Part shown: in pieces, positions 1 through 8,345 of the stretch
Numbering within the stretch: the first letter of the stretch is position 1
Layout: each line of letters opens with the position of its first letter
Assembly (NCBI RefSeq): GCF_006716785.1
Contig: NZ_VFPQ01000001.1
Span: 3,720,001-3,784,000 of the forward strand
Source of the DNA: Thermopolyspora flexuosa
GTDB lineage: Bacteria; Actinomycetota; Actinomycetes; Streptosporangiales; Streptosporangiaceae
Length of the DNA stretch: 64,000 nucleotides
Direction: 5' to 3'
Notes under the pieces: model-generated
Seen by the model: only the letters and a program-made list of their open reading frames with translations
Database searches by the model: none
Told to the model about the DNA's origin: nothing
Program-made: the position numbers and the translations under genes

Positions 1-1431
1 GACCAGGCCGAGCTCGTCGTGCCCCTGCTCGGCGAGCACCGCGACCAGGCGGGAGACGCCGATGCCGTACGAGCCCATGGTGATGCGGATCGGCTTGCCG
101 TCCGGGCCGAGCGCGTCGAGCCCGGCGGCGTCGGAGTACTTGCGGCCGAGCTGGAAGATGTGGCCGATCTCGATGCCGCGGTCGAGCGAGAGCGCGCCGC
201 CGCAGCGCGGGCACGGGTCGCCGGAGCGCACCTCGGCCGCCTCGATCGTGCCGTCGGCGACGAAGTCGCGCCCGGCCACCACGTTCGCGGCGTGCCTGCC
301 CGGCTCGTTCGCGCCGGTGACCCAGGACGACCCCGGCACCACCCGCGGGTCGACCAGGTAGCGGATGCCCAGGTCCTTGAGGATCTGCGGGCCGATGTAG
401 CCGCGCACCAGGCCCGGGTGCCGGGCGAAGTCCTCGGCCTCGAAGATCTCCGGTACGGCCGGCGAGAGCGCGGCCTCAAGGCGCTTGAAGTCGACCTCGC
501 GGTCGCCCGGCACGCCGATGACGAGGGTCTCGACCTCGTCCGAGCCCGGCGTGCGCACCTTCACCACGACGTTCTTCAGCGTGTCGGCCGCGGTGATGCC
601 GAGGCCGTACCGCTCGTTGACGAACGTGACCAGGCTCTCGATCGTCGGCGTGTCCGGCGTGTCGAGCACCTGCAGCGGCGGGTGCTCGGTGGTGACCTCC
701 GGCGGCGCCGGGGTGACGACCGCCTCGGCGTTCGCCGCGTAGCCGCACTCGCGGCAGGAGACGAAGGTGTCCTCGCCGTTCTCGGCGGGCGCGAGGAACT
801 CCTCGGAGGCCGAGCCGCCCATCGCGCCGGACATCGCCGAGCAGATGCGGTACTCGAGGCCGAGCCGGTCGAAGATCCGGATGTACGCCTCGCGGTGCAG
901 CTCGTAGGAGCGCTTGAGGCCGTCGTCGTCGAGGTCGAAGGAGTAGGAGTCCTTCATGACGAACTCGCGGCCGCGCAGGATGCCCGCCCGCGGACGCGCC
1001 TCGTCCCGGTACTTCGTCTGGATCTGGTAAAGGATGACCGGATAGTCCTTGTACGACGAGTACTCCCGCTGGACGAGGTCGGTGAACAGCTCCTCGTGCG
1101 TCGGGCCGAGCAGGTAGTCGGCGCCCTTGCGGTCCTTGAGCCGGAACAGCGTGTCGCCGTACTCGGTCCAGCGCCCGGTGGCCTCGTAGTACTCGCGCGG
1201 CAGCAGCGCCGGGAAGAGCACCTCCTGGGCGCCGATGCGGTTCATCTCCTCGCGGACGACCTGCGAGATGTTGTCCAGCACGAGCTTGCCGAGGGGCAGC
1301 CAGGAGTAGATGCCGGGGGCCACGCGGCGGATGTACCCCGCGCGGACCAGCAGCTTGTGGCTCGGCACCTCCGCGTCCGCCGGATCCTCGCGCAGGGTGC
1401 GCAGGAACAGGGTGGACATACGCAGCAGCAC
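1..1431 (-). CDS. proS: Prolyl-tRNA synthetase (class II), 3' end outside window
   Basis: Charges tRNA-Pro with proline in the cytoplasm. The reverse strand reads through without a stop for about 477 codons and is cut by the window start. It begins [16 protein letters not shown], followed by class II motif 1 and 2 signatures (around [10 protein letters not shown], then [12 protein letters not shown] and [11 protein letters not shown]). The middle holds the YbaK-like editing insertion typical of bacterial-type ProRS, and the visible end is the motif 3 area ([10 protein letters not shown]). I chose the GTG at 1431 because GGAG lies five bases before it; the ATG at 1419 is an alternative without a good ribosome site. 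The anticodon-binding domain lies beyond base 1. No T-box or other leader structure was recognised in the 217 bases upstream. Confidence 0.95.
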   Translation of the reverse strand, partial: MLLRMSTLFLRTLREDPADAEVPSHKLLVRAGYIRRVAPGIYSWLPLGKLVLDNISQVVREEMNRIGAQEVLFPALLPREYYEATGRWTEYGDTLFRLKDRKGADYLLGPTHEELFTDLVQREYSSYKDYPVILYQIQTKYRDEARPRAGILRGREFVMKDSYSFDLDDDGLKRSYELHREAYIRIFDRLGLEYRICSAMSGAMGGSASEEFLAPAENGEDTFVSCRECGYAANAEAVVTPAPPEVTTEHPPLQVLDTPDTPTIESLVTFVNERYGLGITAADTLKNVVVKVRTPGSDEVETLVIGVPGDREVDFKRLEAALSPAVPEIFEAEDFARHPGLVRGYIGPQILKDLGIRYLVDPRVVPGSSWVTGANEPGRHAANVVAGRDFVADGTIEAAEVRSGDPCPRCGGALSLDRGIEIGHIFQLGRKYSDAAGLDALGPDGKPIRITMGSYGIGVSRLVAVLAEQGHDELGLV

Positions 1432-1648
1432 GGCTACTCCTCGGTGGGTCGTGACGGACTGTCTCAAGGCTATCGACTCCGCGGCCACGTCCGCGCCGCG
1501 AATTTCGCGCCAGGCATCGGCATCCCGCCGGAGGCGGGCGTTCCGTTGCACGGCAGCCTAACCGGCCCGGTCATCGGCGCGGTCGCGACACGATCACCGG
1601 TCGGTCATCGGCCCCCTGCGCCGATGCGCGCCCTCCGGTACGGCGGGC

Positions 1649-2302
1649 TCACCCGGCCACGCCGAGCGCGAGCAGACAGCCTCCGGCGATCACCGCGGCC
1701 ACGGCGAGCGCGCACAGCCGGGACCGGAGCCTGCGCCGCAGCGCGAGGACGAGGCCGAGCAGCAGCAGCGTCACGGCGAGCGCGGGCCAGGGCAGGAAGC
1801 CCGGGACGGCGCCGGGCAGGCCGGGCAGCGCCCGGCCGCCGACGTCGGCGAGGAGCACCCCGGCGATCGCCCCGGCCGCGACGTCGGCGCCGAGCCCCGC
1901 GCCGCGTGCCGCGTACCCGGCCAGGCCGAAGCCGACGAGCACGAGCAGCAGGATGTTGAGGCTGTCCGGATCGCCGCCGAGCGCGTCCCGGGCGTGCCCG
2001 GCGAGCCCGATGCCGGCGAGGGCCGGGATCAGCGGGGCGAGCGCCGCGAGCGTGGCGGACAGCGCCGCCCAGCCGAGGCCCGCCGCGGTGCGGCCGACGA
2101 GCACCGCGAGCGCGAAGTAGGCGTAGGGGTCGTAGGCCAGCTCCACCTGCCGGATCCCGCTCACGTGGATGAGCGTGCCGATCGTGCCGGCCACCGCCCC
2201 GGCCGTGACCGAGAGCACCAGATGCCGGATGATGCCGCGGCAGCGCCGCTCGATCGCCTCGTAGTGGGTGTATGGGCTGTTGTCATCCGACAACACGGAC
2301 AT
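1649..2302 (-). CDS. Multi-pass membrane protein of unknown function
   Basis: A 217-residue integral membrane protein. After a short hydrophilic N-terminus (to about residue 20) it is almost wholly hydrophobic, with about six to seven predicted membrane segments rich in Ala, Gly, Leu and Val, and it ends near a basic RRRLRSR patch before the last helix. The ATG at 2302 has GGGGGAG directly upstream and is preferred over an in-frame GTG at 2362. It lies upstream of proS on the same strand with a 217-base gap, so co-transcription is possible but not shown. I do not recognise the family. No catalytic motif is visible. Confidence 0.75.
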   Translation of the reverse strand: MSVLSDDNSPYTHYEAIERRCRGIIRHLVLSVTAGAVAGTIGTLIHVSGIRQVELAYDPYAYFALAVLVGRTAAGLGWAALSATLAALAPLIPALAGIGLAGHARDALGGDPDSLNILLLVLVGFGLAGYAARGAGLGADVAAGAIAGVLLADVGGRALPGLPGAVPGFLPWPALAVTLLLLGLVLALRRRLRSRLCALAVAAVIAGGCLLALGVAG

Positions 2303-2428
2303 GGCTCCCCCTGGAGTTCGGGCGGCCACCACCGGCGCGACCCGGTCGCCGGAGGTGGTCACGGATGGACCGCGGGGGATTCGGTATCGGGGACCTGGGA
2401 GTCGCGGGGACGACGCGCCGCGGGCGGG

Positions 2429-2974
2429 TCAGCCGCCGAGCAGCTCCTCCCAGTGGCGGCGCGCCACCGCCTGGCGCGGGGTGTCGGTGTAGGTGGTGTT
2501 GAGTGCCGCGGCGAGGCGCCACAGCCCGGCGCGGGCGGCCGGCCGTTCCCGGCCCAGCGGGTCGATGGCGCGCAGGGTGAACGGCACACCGAGCACGGTG
2601 ACCGCCGCGCTGGACCGGTCGGTACGGCCCGCGGGCCCCACCGGCCCGGGGATCCGGGCGGCGAGCATCGCGGCCACGTCCGAGGCGTACGGGCCTTCGC
2701 GCCACTCGATGTTCCAGTCCTGTTCGGTCCCCTGCCACCAGGTGAGATCCCGGCTGGTCTGCATGAACTCGGCCTCGGTCGCGAGCGCCGCCATGACCCG
2801 GCCGAACGCCTCGAAGCGCCGCGCCTCCGGCGCGCCCCCGGACCGGTACGCACCCGCGTCCGGTTCGGGGCCGGCGCCCGCGGGCATCGGCGGGGACGTC
2901 GCGGACGGATCCTTCACCGAGCGTCGCCGCGCCTTCGCGCCCGAGTCCCGCCGCTTCTTCGCCCCAGCACCCAC
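2429..2974 (-). CDS. Hypothetical protein with basic N-terminal tail
   Basis: 181 residues, not recognised. The first 45 or so residues are a low-complexity basic and Pro/Ala-rich tail (KKRRDSG, KARRRSVK), followed by a compact domain rich in Trp and acidic residues (WWQGTEQDWNIEW) and a C-terminal amphipathic stretch ending RRHWEELLGG. The GTG start at 2974 is preceded by TAGGGGACC, a plausible ribosome site. Codon third positions are strongly G/C in this frame. There is no signal peptide or membrane segment. It is separated by 126 bases from the membrane protein on the same strand. Nucleic-acid contact by the basic tail is only a guess. Confidence 0.6.
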   Translation of the reverse strand: MGAGAKKRRDSGAKARRRSVKDPSATSPPMPAGAGPEPDAGAYRSGGAPEARRFEAFGRVMAALATEAEFMQTSRDLTWWQGTEQDWNIEWREGPYASDVAAMLAARIPGPVGPAGRTDRSSAAVTVLGVPFTLRAIDPLGRERPAARAGLWRLAAALNTTYTDTPRQAVARRHWEELLGG

Positions 2975-3767
2975 GGTCCCCTACTGTGGTTGGCCCTGCC
3001 GCCCGCGTGCAACCCCTCCACGCTGAGCATTTGCCACATTTACCTGGCGAATGGGCGCTTCGCCACGCCACGGACGTCCGCCGGGCCTTCCCGAAGACCG
3101 GGCTTACGCACGTATTACACCGGGTAAACCGTCATAAGCCTGGTTTGGGAGGCTTCGACTTTTCCGCGGAGTTCTCCCGCGCCTGTCTCGTGGGAAGGAC
3201 CCGATGCCGCGTCCACCCGCCGCGGAGACCACCCGGCCGCGTCCACCGGCCGCCGCGGCCGCGTGCCGGTACGGCGCCGCGGCCGGACCGGACCGGCGGC
3301 CGGACGCGGTGCGGCGATCGTCCGTCCCGGCGGCGTTTGCCCCTCCCCCGGCCCGTCCTCGCCCGGCCGTTCCGCATGTCGGGCGCGCCTTTCCGGCCCT
3401 CGGTGTGCGACCGTTAGCCCAGGAAGGAGGCGGGACCCGGCCCGCCGGATCCGCAACGGGGCCGCCGTCGGCCCGGCGCCGTGGCGGACGGCGGCGGCAC
3501 GGGTGCGCCTCCGCAGGCGCGGTATGGCGGACCGCGGGAGGTGGTGGCGGTGACTCCGCGATCGCAGGCGGCCGGGCGCGGGCACGCCCGCGTCCTCGCC
3601 GTGACGCCCCGGCGGGCGCCGGGACCGGTCCCGCCCGGGCGGCGGACCGGCCCGGCCGGGTACGCCCCACCGGACGCGGGTCCGGAGCGGCACAGGTGCG
3701 GCGACGCGTCGGTCGCGTGGCCGACGCCCGATGGACGCCCGACAGACTCGGAAAGGGAGACCGCGGC
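2975..3767. other. Long intergenic region upstream of the reductase gene
   Basis: About 790 bases between divergent genes. The part near 3010-3140 is relatively AT-rich and probably holds the promoters; it includes an inverted repeat GGCGAA/TTCGCC at 3046-3064. The remainder to 3750 is very G+C-rich low-complexity sequence with open frames on several strands but no start with a ribosome site, no conserved motif and no hairpin with a T tract. I see no gene in it. Confidence 0.4.
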
Positions 3768-5129
3768 ATGACTCTTCGCGTGGCGATCGTGGGCTCGGGG
3801 CCGGCGGGCATCTACACCGCGGACGCGCTCACCAAGCAGGCCGGCCCGGACGTCGAGGTCGACGTGCTGGAACGCCTCCCCACCCCGTACGGCCTCGTCC
3901 GGTACGGCGTGGCCCCCGACCACACCTCCATCAAGTCGATCGCCCGCTACCTGCGCCAGGTGCTGGAGCGGCCTGCGGTGCGCTTCCTCGGCGGGGTGGA
4001 GCTCGGCGCCGACGTCTCCGCGGCCGAGCTGCGCGAGCACTACGACGCGGTCGTCTACTGCACCGGGGCGACGGTCGACCGCCGCCTCGGCATCCCCGGC
4101 GAGGACCTGCCCGGCAGCGCGGCCGCCACGGACTTCGTCAACTGGTACTGCGGCCATCCCGACGTGCCCGCCGGCGCCTTCACCCTCGACGCCGAGGAGG
4201 TGGCGGTGATCGGGGTGGGCAACGTCGCGGTGGACGTGGCCCGCATCCTCGCCAGGTCCGCCGACGAGCTGCGCCGTACCGACGTCCCCGAGCCGGTGCT
4301 CGAGCGGCTGGCGGCGAGCCGGGTGCGCACCATCCACGTGATCGGCAGGCGCGGGCCGGAGCACGCCAAGTTCACCACGAAGGAGCTGCGCGAGCTCGGC
4401 GAGCTCGGCAACGCCGACGTGCTCACCCACCAGGGCGAGGTGAAGGTCGACGACGTGACCTCGCTGTCCCGCCAGGCCCGCGGGAACGTCGAGGTGCTGC
4501 AGGCGTGGGCCTCCCGGGTGCCGGAGGGCCGGCCGCGGCGGCTGGAGCTGCGGTTCTGGCTGCGCCCGGTGGAGATCCTCGGCGACGGGCGCGTCGAGGC
4601 CGTCCGCCTGGAGCGCACCCACCTCGCCGACGGCCGCCTCGTCGGCACCGGCGAGTTCGAGACGATCCCGGTGCAGCTGGTGCTGCGCTCGGTGGGCTAC
4701 CGGAGCGTGCCGCTGCCCGGCGTGCCGTTCGACGCGGCGACCAACACCGTGCCGAACGAGGCGGGCCGGGTCGTCCGCAAGGGCCCGGAGGACCGGTACG
4801 GCACGGCCGACGACGGCGCGGCGGCCGAGTACGTCGCGGGCTGGCTCAAGCGCGGCCCGACCGGCGTGATCGGCACGAACAAGTCGGACGCCGCCGAGAC
4901 CGTGCGCACCCTGCTCGCCGACCTGGCCGGCCGCCCCACCGGGGACCGCCCGCGCCTCGACGACCTGCTCGCCCGGCGCGGCATCAGGCCGATCACCTAC
5001 GACGAGTGGCTGGCGATCGAGGCCGCCGAGGCGGCGCTCGCCGCCCGCCTCGGCCGTGGCGAGCGGGTGAAGCTCCCCGACCGCGCGGCGCTGCTCGAAG
5101 CCTGCGGGCGCGCGGAGGATCACGGCTAG
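3768..5129 (+). CDS. fprA: Ferredoxin--NADP+ reductase, FprA/adrenodoxin-reductase type
   Basis: A 453-residue FAD flavoprotein that moves electrons between NADPH and ferredoxin, typically feeding cytochromes P450 or other oxygenases. The N-terminus has the FAD Rossmann motif (VAIVGSGPAGIYTADAL), then the family signature LERLPTPYGLVRYGVAPDH near residues 40-55. The NADP-binding Rossmann motif is GVGNVAVDVARIL near residue 155, followed by IGRRGPEHAKFTTKELREL. The C-terminal half carries LRSVGYRS and the GPTGVIGTNKSDA motif of the family. Start ATG 3768 has GAAAGGGAGA eight bases upstream; the frame stays open far upstream but without supported starts. It stands alone between divergent and convergent neighbours, so its ferredoxin partner is elsewhere. 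Confidence 0.93.
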   Translation: MTLRVAIVGSGPAGIYTADALTKQAGPDVEVDVLERLPTPYGLVRYGVAPDHTSIKSIARYLRQVLERPAVRFLGGVELGADVSAAELREHYDAVVYCTGATVDRRLGIPGEDLPGSAAATDFVNWYCGHPDVPAGAFTLDAEEVAVIGVGNVAVDVARILARSADELRRTDVPEPVLERLAASRVRTIHVIGRRGPEHAKFTTKELRELGELGNADVLTHQGEVKVDDVTSLSRQARGNVEVLQAWASRVPEGRPRRLELRFWLRPVEILGDGRVEAVRLERTHLADGRLVGTGEFETIPVQLVLRSVGYRSVPLPGVPFDAATNTVPNEAGRVVRKGPEDRYGTADDGAAAEYVAGWLKRGPTGVIGTNKSDAAETVRTLLADLAGRPTGDRPRLDDLLARRGIRPITYDEWLAIEAAEAALAARLGRGERVKLPDRAALLEACGRAEDHG

Positions 5130-5187
5130 CCCGGCGCACCCGCCCTGCCCGGCGCGGCCGTGCCGCCTGCCGCGGCGCGCGCGGTGG

Positions 5188-5874
5188 TCAGCCGCCGACG
5201 AGCTCGCGCCACTGCCGCACGAGCCGGGCCTCCACCGGCGCCGACCAGCCGGTGCGCACCGCGCCGCCGACGTGGAAGGAGCCGATGCCCTGCGCGCGCA
5301 GCAGCGGCACGTGGTGGCGTTCCAGGCCGCCGCCCGCCATGATCAGCCCGGCGTCCCCGGCGTGGGCGCGGGCGCGCAGCACCGGCAGCCCGTCCTCCAC
5401 GCCGGTGGCGGCGCCCGCCGTGAGGATCGTGGCGAGGTTGGGCAGCAGCCGTACCGCGCGCCATGCGGCCTGCACGTCGACGGCGTGGTCCACCGCCCGG
5501 TGGAAGGTCCACGGCAGCGGCGCGATCGCGCCGACGAGCGCCTCGGTCGCCGCCAGGTCCACCGTGCCCTCGGCGGTGAGGAACCCGAACACGAACCCGG
5601 CCGCGCCCGCGTCGGCGAGCTCCCGGGCGCGTCTCTTGAGCTCCTCCAGCTCCGCCGGGGTGACCGTGTAACCGGCGCCGGGCCGGGAGCCGCACCCCAG
5701 CCGGACCATCTGCGGCAGCGAGCACTCCCGCGCGATCGCCGCCACCGTGGCCGCCTCCGGGGTGCCGTCGCCGGAGGGATGCGCGACCACCTCCACGCGA
5801 TCGGCGCCGCCCTCCTCGGCGGCCACGGCGTCACGCACGTCGAGCGTGACCACTTCGAGCAGCGAAGGCGTCAT
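5188..5874 (-). CDS. cutC: CutC-family copper homeostasis/TIM-barrel protein
   Basis: 228 residues, full length for the CutC family, a TIM-barrel fold historically linked to copper homeostasis though its biochemical activity is not settled. Visible family features are LLEVVTLDVRDAVAAEEGGADRVE at the N-terminus, MVRLGCGSRPG (the MIRPR region of the family), GFVFGFLTAEGTVD, and TFHRAVDHAVD (residues about 125-135), followed by ILTAGAATGVEDG and IMAGGGL. It follows the GNAT gene on the same strand after 95 bases and may share its transcript. The start has only a weak ribosome site (CCTCCCAAC upstream). Convergent with fprA. Confidence 0.88.
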   Translation of the reverse strand: MTPSLLEVVTLDVRDAVAAEEGGADRVEVVAHPSGDGTPEAATVAAIARECSLPQMVRLGCGSRPGAGYTVTPAELEELKRRARELADAGAAGFVFGFLTAEGTVDLAATEALVGAIAPLPWTFHRAVDHAVDVQAAWRAVRLLPNLATILTAGAATGVEDGLPVLRARAHAGDAGLIMAGGGLERHHVPLLRAQGIGSFHVGGAVRTGWSAPVEARLVRQWRELVGG

Positions 5875-5969
5875 GTTGGGAGGCTATCGGAGGAGCCGTC
5901 CGGGATCGTACGGCTACCGCCTGCTCCCGCAGGTGAAGCGGCGCAACCTGATGATTTGCCCGGCTTGTC

Positions 5970-6689
5970 CTACCGGGTGAGCACGAGACCGCCCTCCGGT
6001 ACCCCGGCGGACGCGGGCGCGCGGCCGTCCACCTCGCCGGGCAGCAGCCCGGTCGCGGACACCTCCGCGGCCAGGTCGGCGGTGAGGTCGACCAGGCGCG
6101 GCCCGCCGTACCCGGCGAAGCCGCCCGCCGGGCGCTGGAAGAGCGCGCCGGACGCGCGGTGCGGCAGGTCGACGGTGCGCACGTGACGGAAGCCGAGGGA
6201 CCGGTAGTAGCCCTGCAGCCCGGTGTTCGCCTTGGCGCAGTCGAGCCGCAGCCAGCGCAGGCCGTCGGCGAGCGTGCGCCGGCCCGCCCAGTCGAGCAGG
6301 GCGCGGCCGATGCCGAGCCCGGAGCACGCCCGCGCGGTGCACAGCTTGTGCACGTAGTAGGCGTCCTCGGGCCGGTCCTCGGGCGTCCAGAACTCGGGGT
6401 CGGCGAAGGTGTCGAGGGCGATCGTGGCGAGCGGCCCCCGGGCGTGCCCGTCCTCGCAGACGCCGTCCGGCTCACCCTCGACGACGTAGAGCGTGCCCGC
6501 GGCGATCAGCGGCTCGATGCGGTGGGCGGGGAAGCCGCCGACCGGCCACTGGCGCACGCCGCGCCCGTTGAGCCACTCGGCCGCCTCGGCGAACAGGGCG
6601 AGCACGCCCGGCAGATCGGCGGATCCGGCGCGACGGAGAGTGAGCGTGAGCGGCTCGCGGACGGCGTGAAGGACGGTGTTCGTGTGCAT
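5970..6689 (-). CDS. GNAT family N-acetyltransferase
   Basis: 239 residues. The N-terminal two thirds are a GNAT fold: LRRAGSADLPGVLALF at the start, YVHKLCTARACSGLGIGRALLDWA (acetyl-CoA pyrophosphate-binding motif A, about residues 118-140), and LRLDCAKANTGLQGYYRSLGFRHV (motif B). The C-terminal 60 residues (from about 180) are an extension not typical of minimal GNATs. The acceptor substrate cannot be told from sequence. ATG 6689 has AAAGGA ten bases upstream. Upstream lies a 386-base gap; downstream is cutC. Confidence 0.85.
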   Translation of the reverse strand: MHTNTVLHAVREPLTLTLRRAGSADLPGVLALFAEAAEWLNGRGVRQWPVGGFPAHRIEPLIAAGTLYVVEGEPDGVCEDGHARGPLATIALDTFADPEFWTPEDRPEDAYYVHKLCTARACSGLGIGRALLDWAGRRTLADGLRWLRLDCAKANTGLQGYYRSLGFRHVRTVDLPHRASGALFQRPAGGFAGYGGPRLVDLTADLAAEVSATGLLPGEVDGRAPASAGVPEGGLVLTR

Positions 6690-7075
6690 GATGCATCCTT
6701 TCGGTGCTGGTGGTACTGCGGTGAGTACGCAGAGTGACCAATGGACGGCGTGAGGTCGTAAGGAAGGGATTCAGAGAAGGGGGGCCGCCGGAGACGACAA
6801 GCCGCTAGGGATCACGGCCCGTGGCGGATCAGGCCACGGCGGCGGCGGGCGGAACCACCCCCCATGCGCGAGGGCAGGCCCGTGCGACGGGCAGGGGCCG
6901 CCTCGCACCGCCGTCCGCACGGACGGCGACCGGCCCCGCCCACAGGGCGGGCGCGTCGAGCATCAGAGCCGGCCGTACCGGAGCGGCGACGCGACCCGCT
7001 CCGGGACCGGCCGGGTTCCACCCGTCGGACACGACAACGGCCGCCCCATCCGAGGATGAGCCGGCCGGCGCTGCG
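6690..7075. other. Intergenic region without recognised gene
   Basis: 386 bases between the GNAT gene and the end of the GntR-family gene, both on the minus strand. It must hold the GNAT promoter and any gntR terminator. I see no clean stem-loop with T tract, no tRNA and no ORF with a ribosome site. Confidence 0.4.
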
Positions 7076-7840
7076 TCAATGACGTTCCAGCTCGTATCTG
7101 ATCAGATGTTTGTCGGCGGGCAGCACCGACACCGCGACCCGCACCGGCATATCTTCGGGGTCGTAACCAACCCGGACGTGAACGACAACAGGAGTACCAG
7201 GTTCGAGCTTTAGGCGCGACACTTCCTCAGAAGTCGGCATACGTGCCGAAATGTCGTCGACCATGCGAACCTGCGGGTGTCCGAGTTCCTCCAGCACGCG
7301 GTTCGCGCCCCGGGTGATGTCGGCCGGACGGGCGATCTCCGAATTCTGGACGAGCGAGAGGGGGAAGTAGGAGTCGTTGGTGTTGAACGGCTGGTCGTCG
7401 ACGTAACGGAGCCGGCGACGGACCACGGCGAGCTCGCCGTCGGGCAGCGCGAGCCGGGTGGCGATGTCCTCGGGCGGCTCCACGATCGCCACCTCGATGT
7501 CCTGGCTCGGCTTCCGTCCCACCTCGGCGACCGCGCGCGCGAACGCCTCCTGCCGCCCGCCCTCGGGCTGCGGCTCGAGTTCCTTCTGCGGGTACAGGAG
7601 CAGGGGCCGCCGCTCGCGGACCACGCTGCCACGGCGCGGGGTGCGGCTGATCAGGCCCTCGTTGACGAGCTCACCGAGCGCCAGCCGTACCGTGTTGCGG
7701 CTGACGTTCGACTTGCGCATGAGATCGGCCTCGGTTGGCAGCGGGTCCCCCGGACGGAGTTCCCCCGAGTAGATGGCGCGCCGCAGCTCCGACGCCACCT
7801 GTTGATACAGCGTTGACCGTGCCACTCCGACCCTCTGCAT
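7076..7840 (-). CDS. GntR family transcriptional regulator, HutC/UTRA subfamily
   Basis: 254-residue repressor-type protein. Residues about 8-70 form the GntR winged helix-turn-helix (LYQQVASELRRAIYSGELRPGDPLPTE, then SNVSRNTVRLALGELVNEGLI and TPRRGSVV). From about residue 95 it has a UTRA ligand-binding domain (RRRLRYVDDQPFNTNDSYFPLSLV; RVLEELGHPQVRMVDDISARMPT). The ligand is unknown. ATG 7840 is chosen because it begins just before the HTH and has AAAAGGGC upstream; the frame remains open to 7945. The upstream sequence contains TTGTTCCAA at 7847-7855, its inverted copy TTGGAACAA at 7881-7889, and TTGGTACAA at 7931-7939, consistent with autoregulation. No metabolic gene is adjacent on its strand. 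Confidence 0.9.
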   Translation of the reverse strand: MQRVGVARSTLYQQVASELRRAIYSGELRPGDPLPTEADLMRKSNVSRNTVRLALGELVNEGLISRTPRRGSVVRERRPLLLYPQKELEPQPEGGRQEAFARAVAEVGRKPSQDIEVAIVEPPEDIATRLALPDGELAVVRRRLRYVDDQPFNTNDSYFPLSLVQNSEIARPADITRGANRVLEELGHPQVRMVDDISARMPTSEEVSRLKLEPGTPVVVHVRVGYDPEDMPVRVAVSVLPADKHLIRYELERH

Positions 7841-7846
7841 GCCCTT

Positions 7847-7939
7847 TTGTTCCAACAAATTTAGACGATCTCGTTGCAACTTGGAACAACCCCTTGACCT
7901 CGGAGAGCCCGGGGGCGCATCATCCAATCGTTGGTACAA
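7847..7939 (-). promoter_or_regulatory. Putative GntR operator set and gntR promoter
   Basis: Perfect 9-base inverted repeat TTGTTCCAA (7847-7855) / TTGGAACAA (7881-7889), plus a near copy TTGGTACAA at 7931-7939, exactly 50 bases from the second. On the minus strand TTGTTC (7884-7889) and TCTAAA (7860-7865) have a -35/-10-like arrangement with an 18-base spacer, so a protein bound at the inverted repeat would cover the promoter. The nearest site ends seven bases before the gntR start codon. Assignment to the GntR protein is inferred from position. Confidence 0.5.
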
Positions 7940-7944
7940 ATCCA

Positions 7945-8158
7945 TCGAAAGGTCGGCCAGCGGGTGAGCGCCGGCCGGACGGCCTGACCGACCGTGGGCG
8001 CTCGGTAGCGGTCGCGCGACGGGCCGTCACCCCAAGGGCTCCCCGCGCGTCGGCGGTTCAGGACCCCATCCCTCGCCGGGGTCCTGGGCGCCACGCGCCG
8101 GGGCGGAGCGTGTCCTGGCGGGTCCCCCACGCCCGCCAGGACACGCTCCACTTTTTTT
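7945..8158 (+). ncRNA. Possible small RNA with two hairpins (candidate only)
   Basis: Plus-strand segment without a credible ORF that contains a 9-bp hairpin (CAGGACCCC 8059-8067 / GGGGTCCTG 8078-8086) and ends in a textbook intrinsic terminator at 8105-8158. No plus-strand protein gene lies upstream to need this terminator. A weak TTGACC (7894-7899) could be a -35 element. The 5' end is not defined. A leftover or insulating terminator is the alternative. Confidence 0.25.
8105..8158 (+). terminator. Strong rho-independent terminator with no upstream gene
   Basis: Perfect 18-bp stem GGAGCGTGTCCTGGCGGG (8105-8122) with its complement at 8132-8149, 9-base loop, followed by AC and seven T residues (8152-8158) on the plus strand. 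Directional for plus-strand transcription only. Confidence 0.85.
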
Positions 8159-8295
8159 CGGGCCGGCCCCGGGTCACGCCGATGCGCACCCGTCTCTCCG
8201 ATCACGAGACGTTGATCACATCCGTTCTTCATCTCCGGTCACCTTCCGTCAAGGCCCAAATTCGGCCGATCCGTGGATATTGACCCTGTGTCGAT

Positions 8296-8309
8296 ACCGA
8301 CCGGTCGGT
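8296..8309. promoter_or_regulatory. Perfect TetR-type palindrome ACCGACCGGTCGGT
   Basis: A 14-bp perfect palindrome located 36 bases before the SDR start codon and just downstream of TTGACC (8280-8285), a plausible -35. The ACCGACCGGTCGGT form is typical of operators of TetR-family repressors. No TetR gene is adjacent; those in this window are several kb away or beyond. Confidence 0.55.
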
Positions 8310-8345
8310 TTGTACCGAAGACCCGGATCGGGCATGCTGGCCGTC

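Noticed and set aside
19-1959. Long plus-strand open frame over the proS region
   Set aside because: It is antisense to proS; its translation is Arg/Ala/Asp-rich without family motifs, while the minus strand encodes a clear ProRS.
3204-3767. N-terminal extension of the FprA gene
   Set aside because: The frame is open but low-complexity, and the family start coincides with the ATG at 3768 that has a ribosome site.
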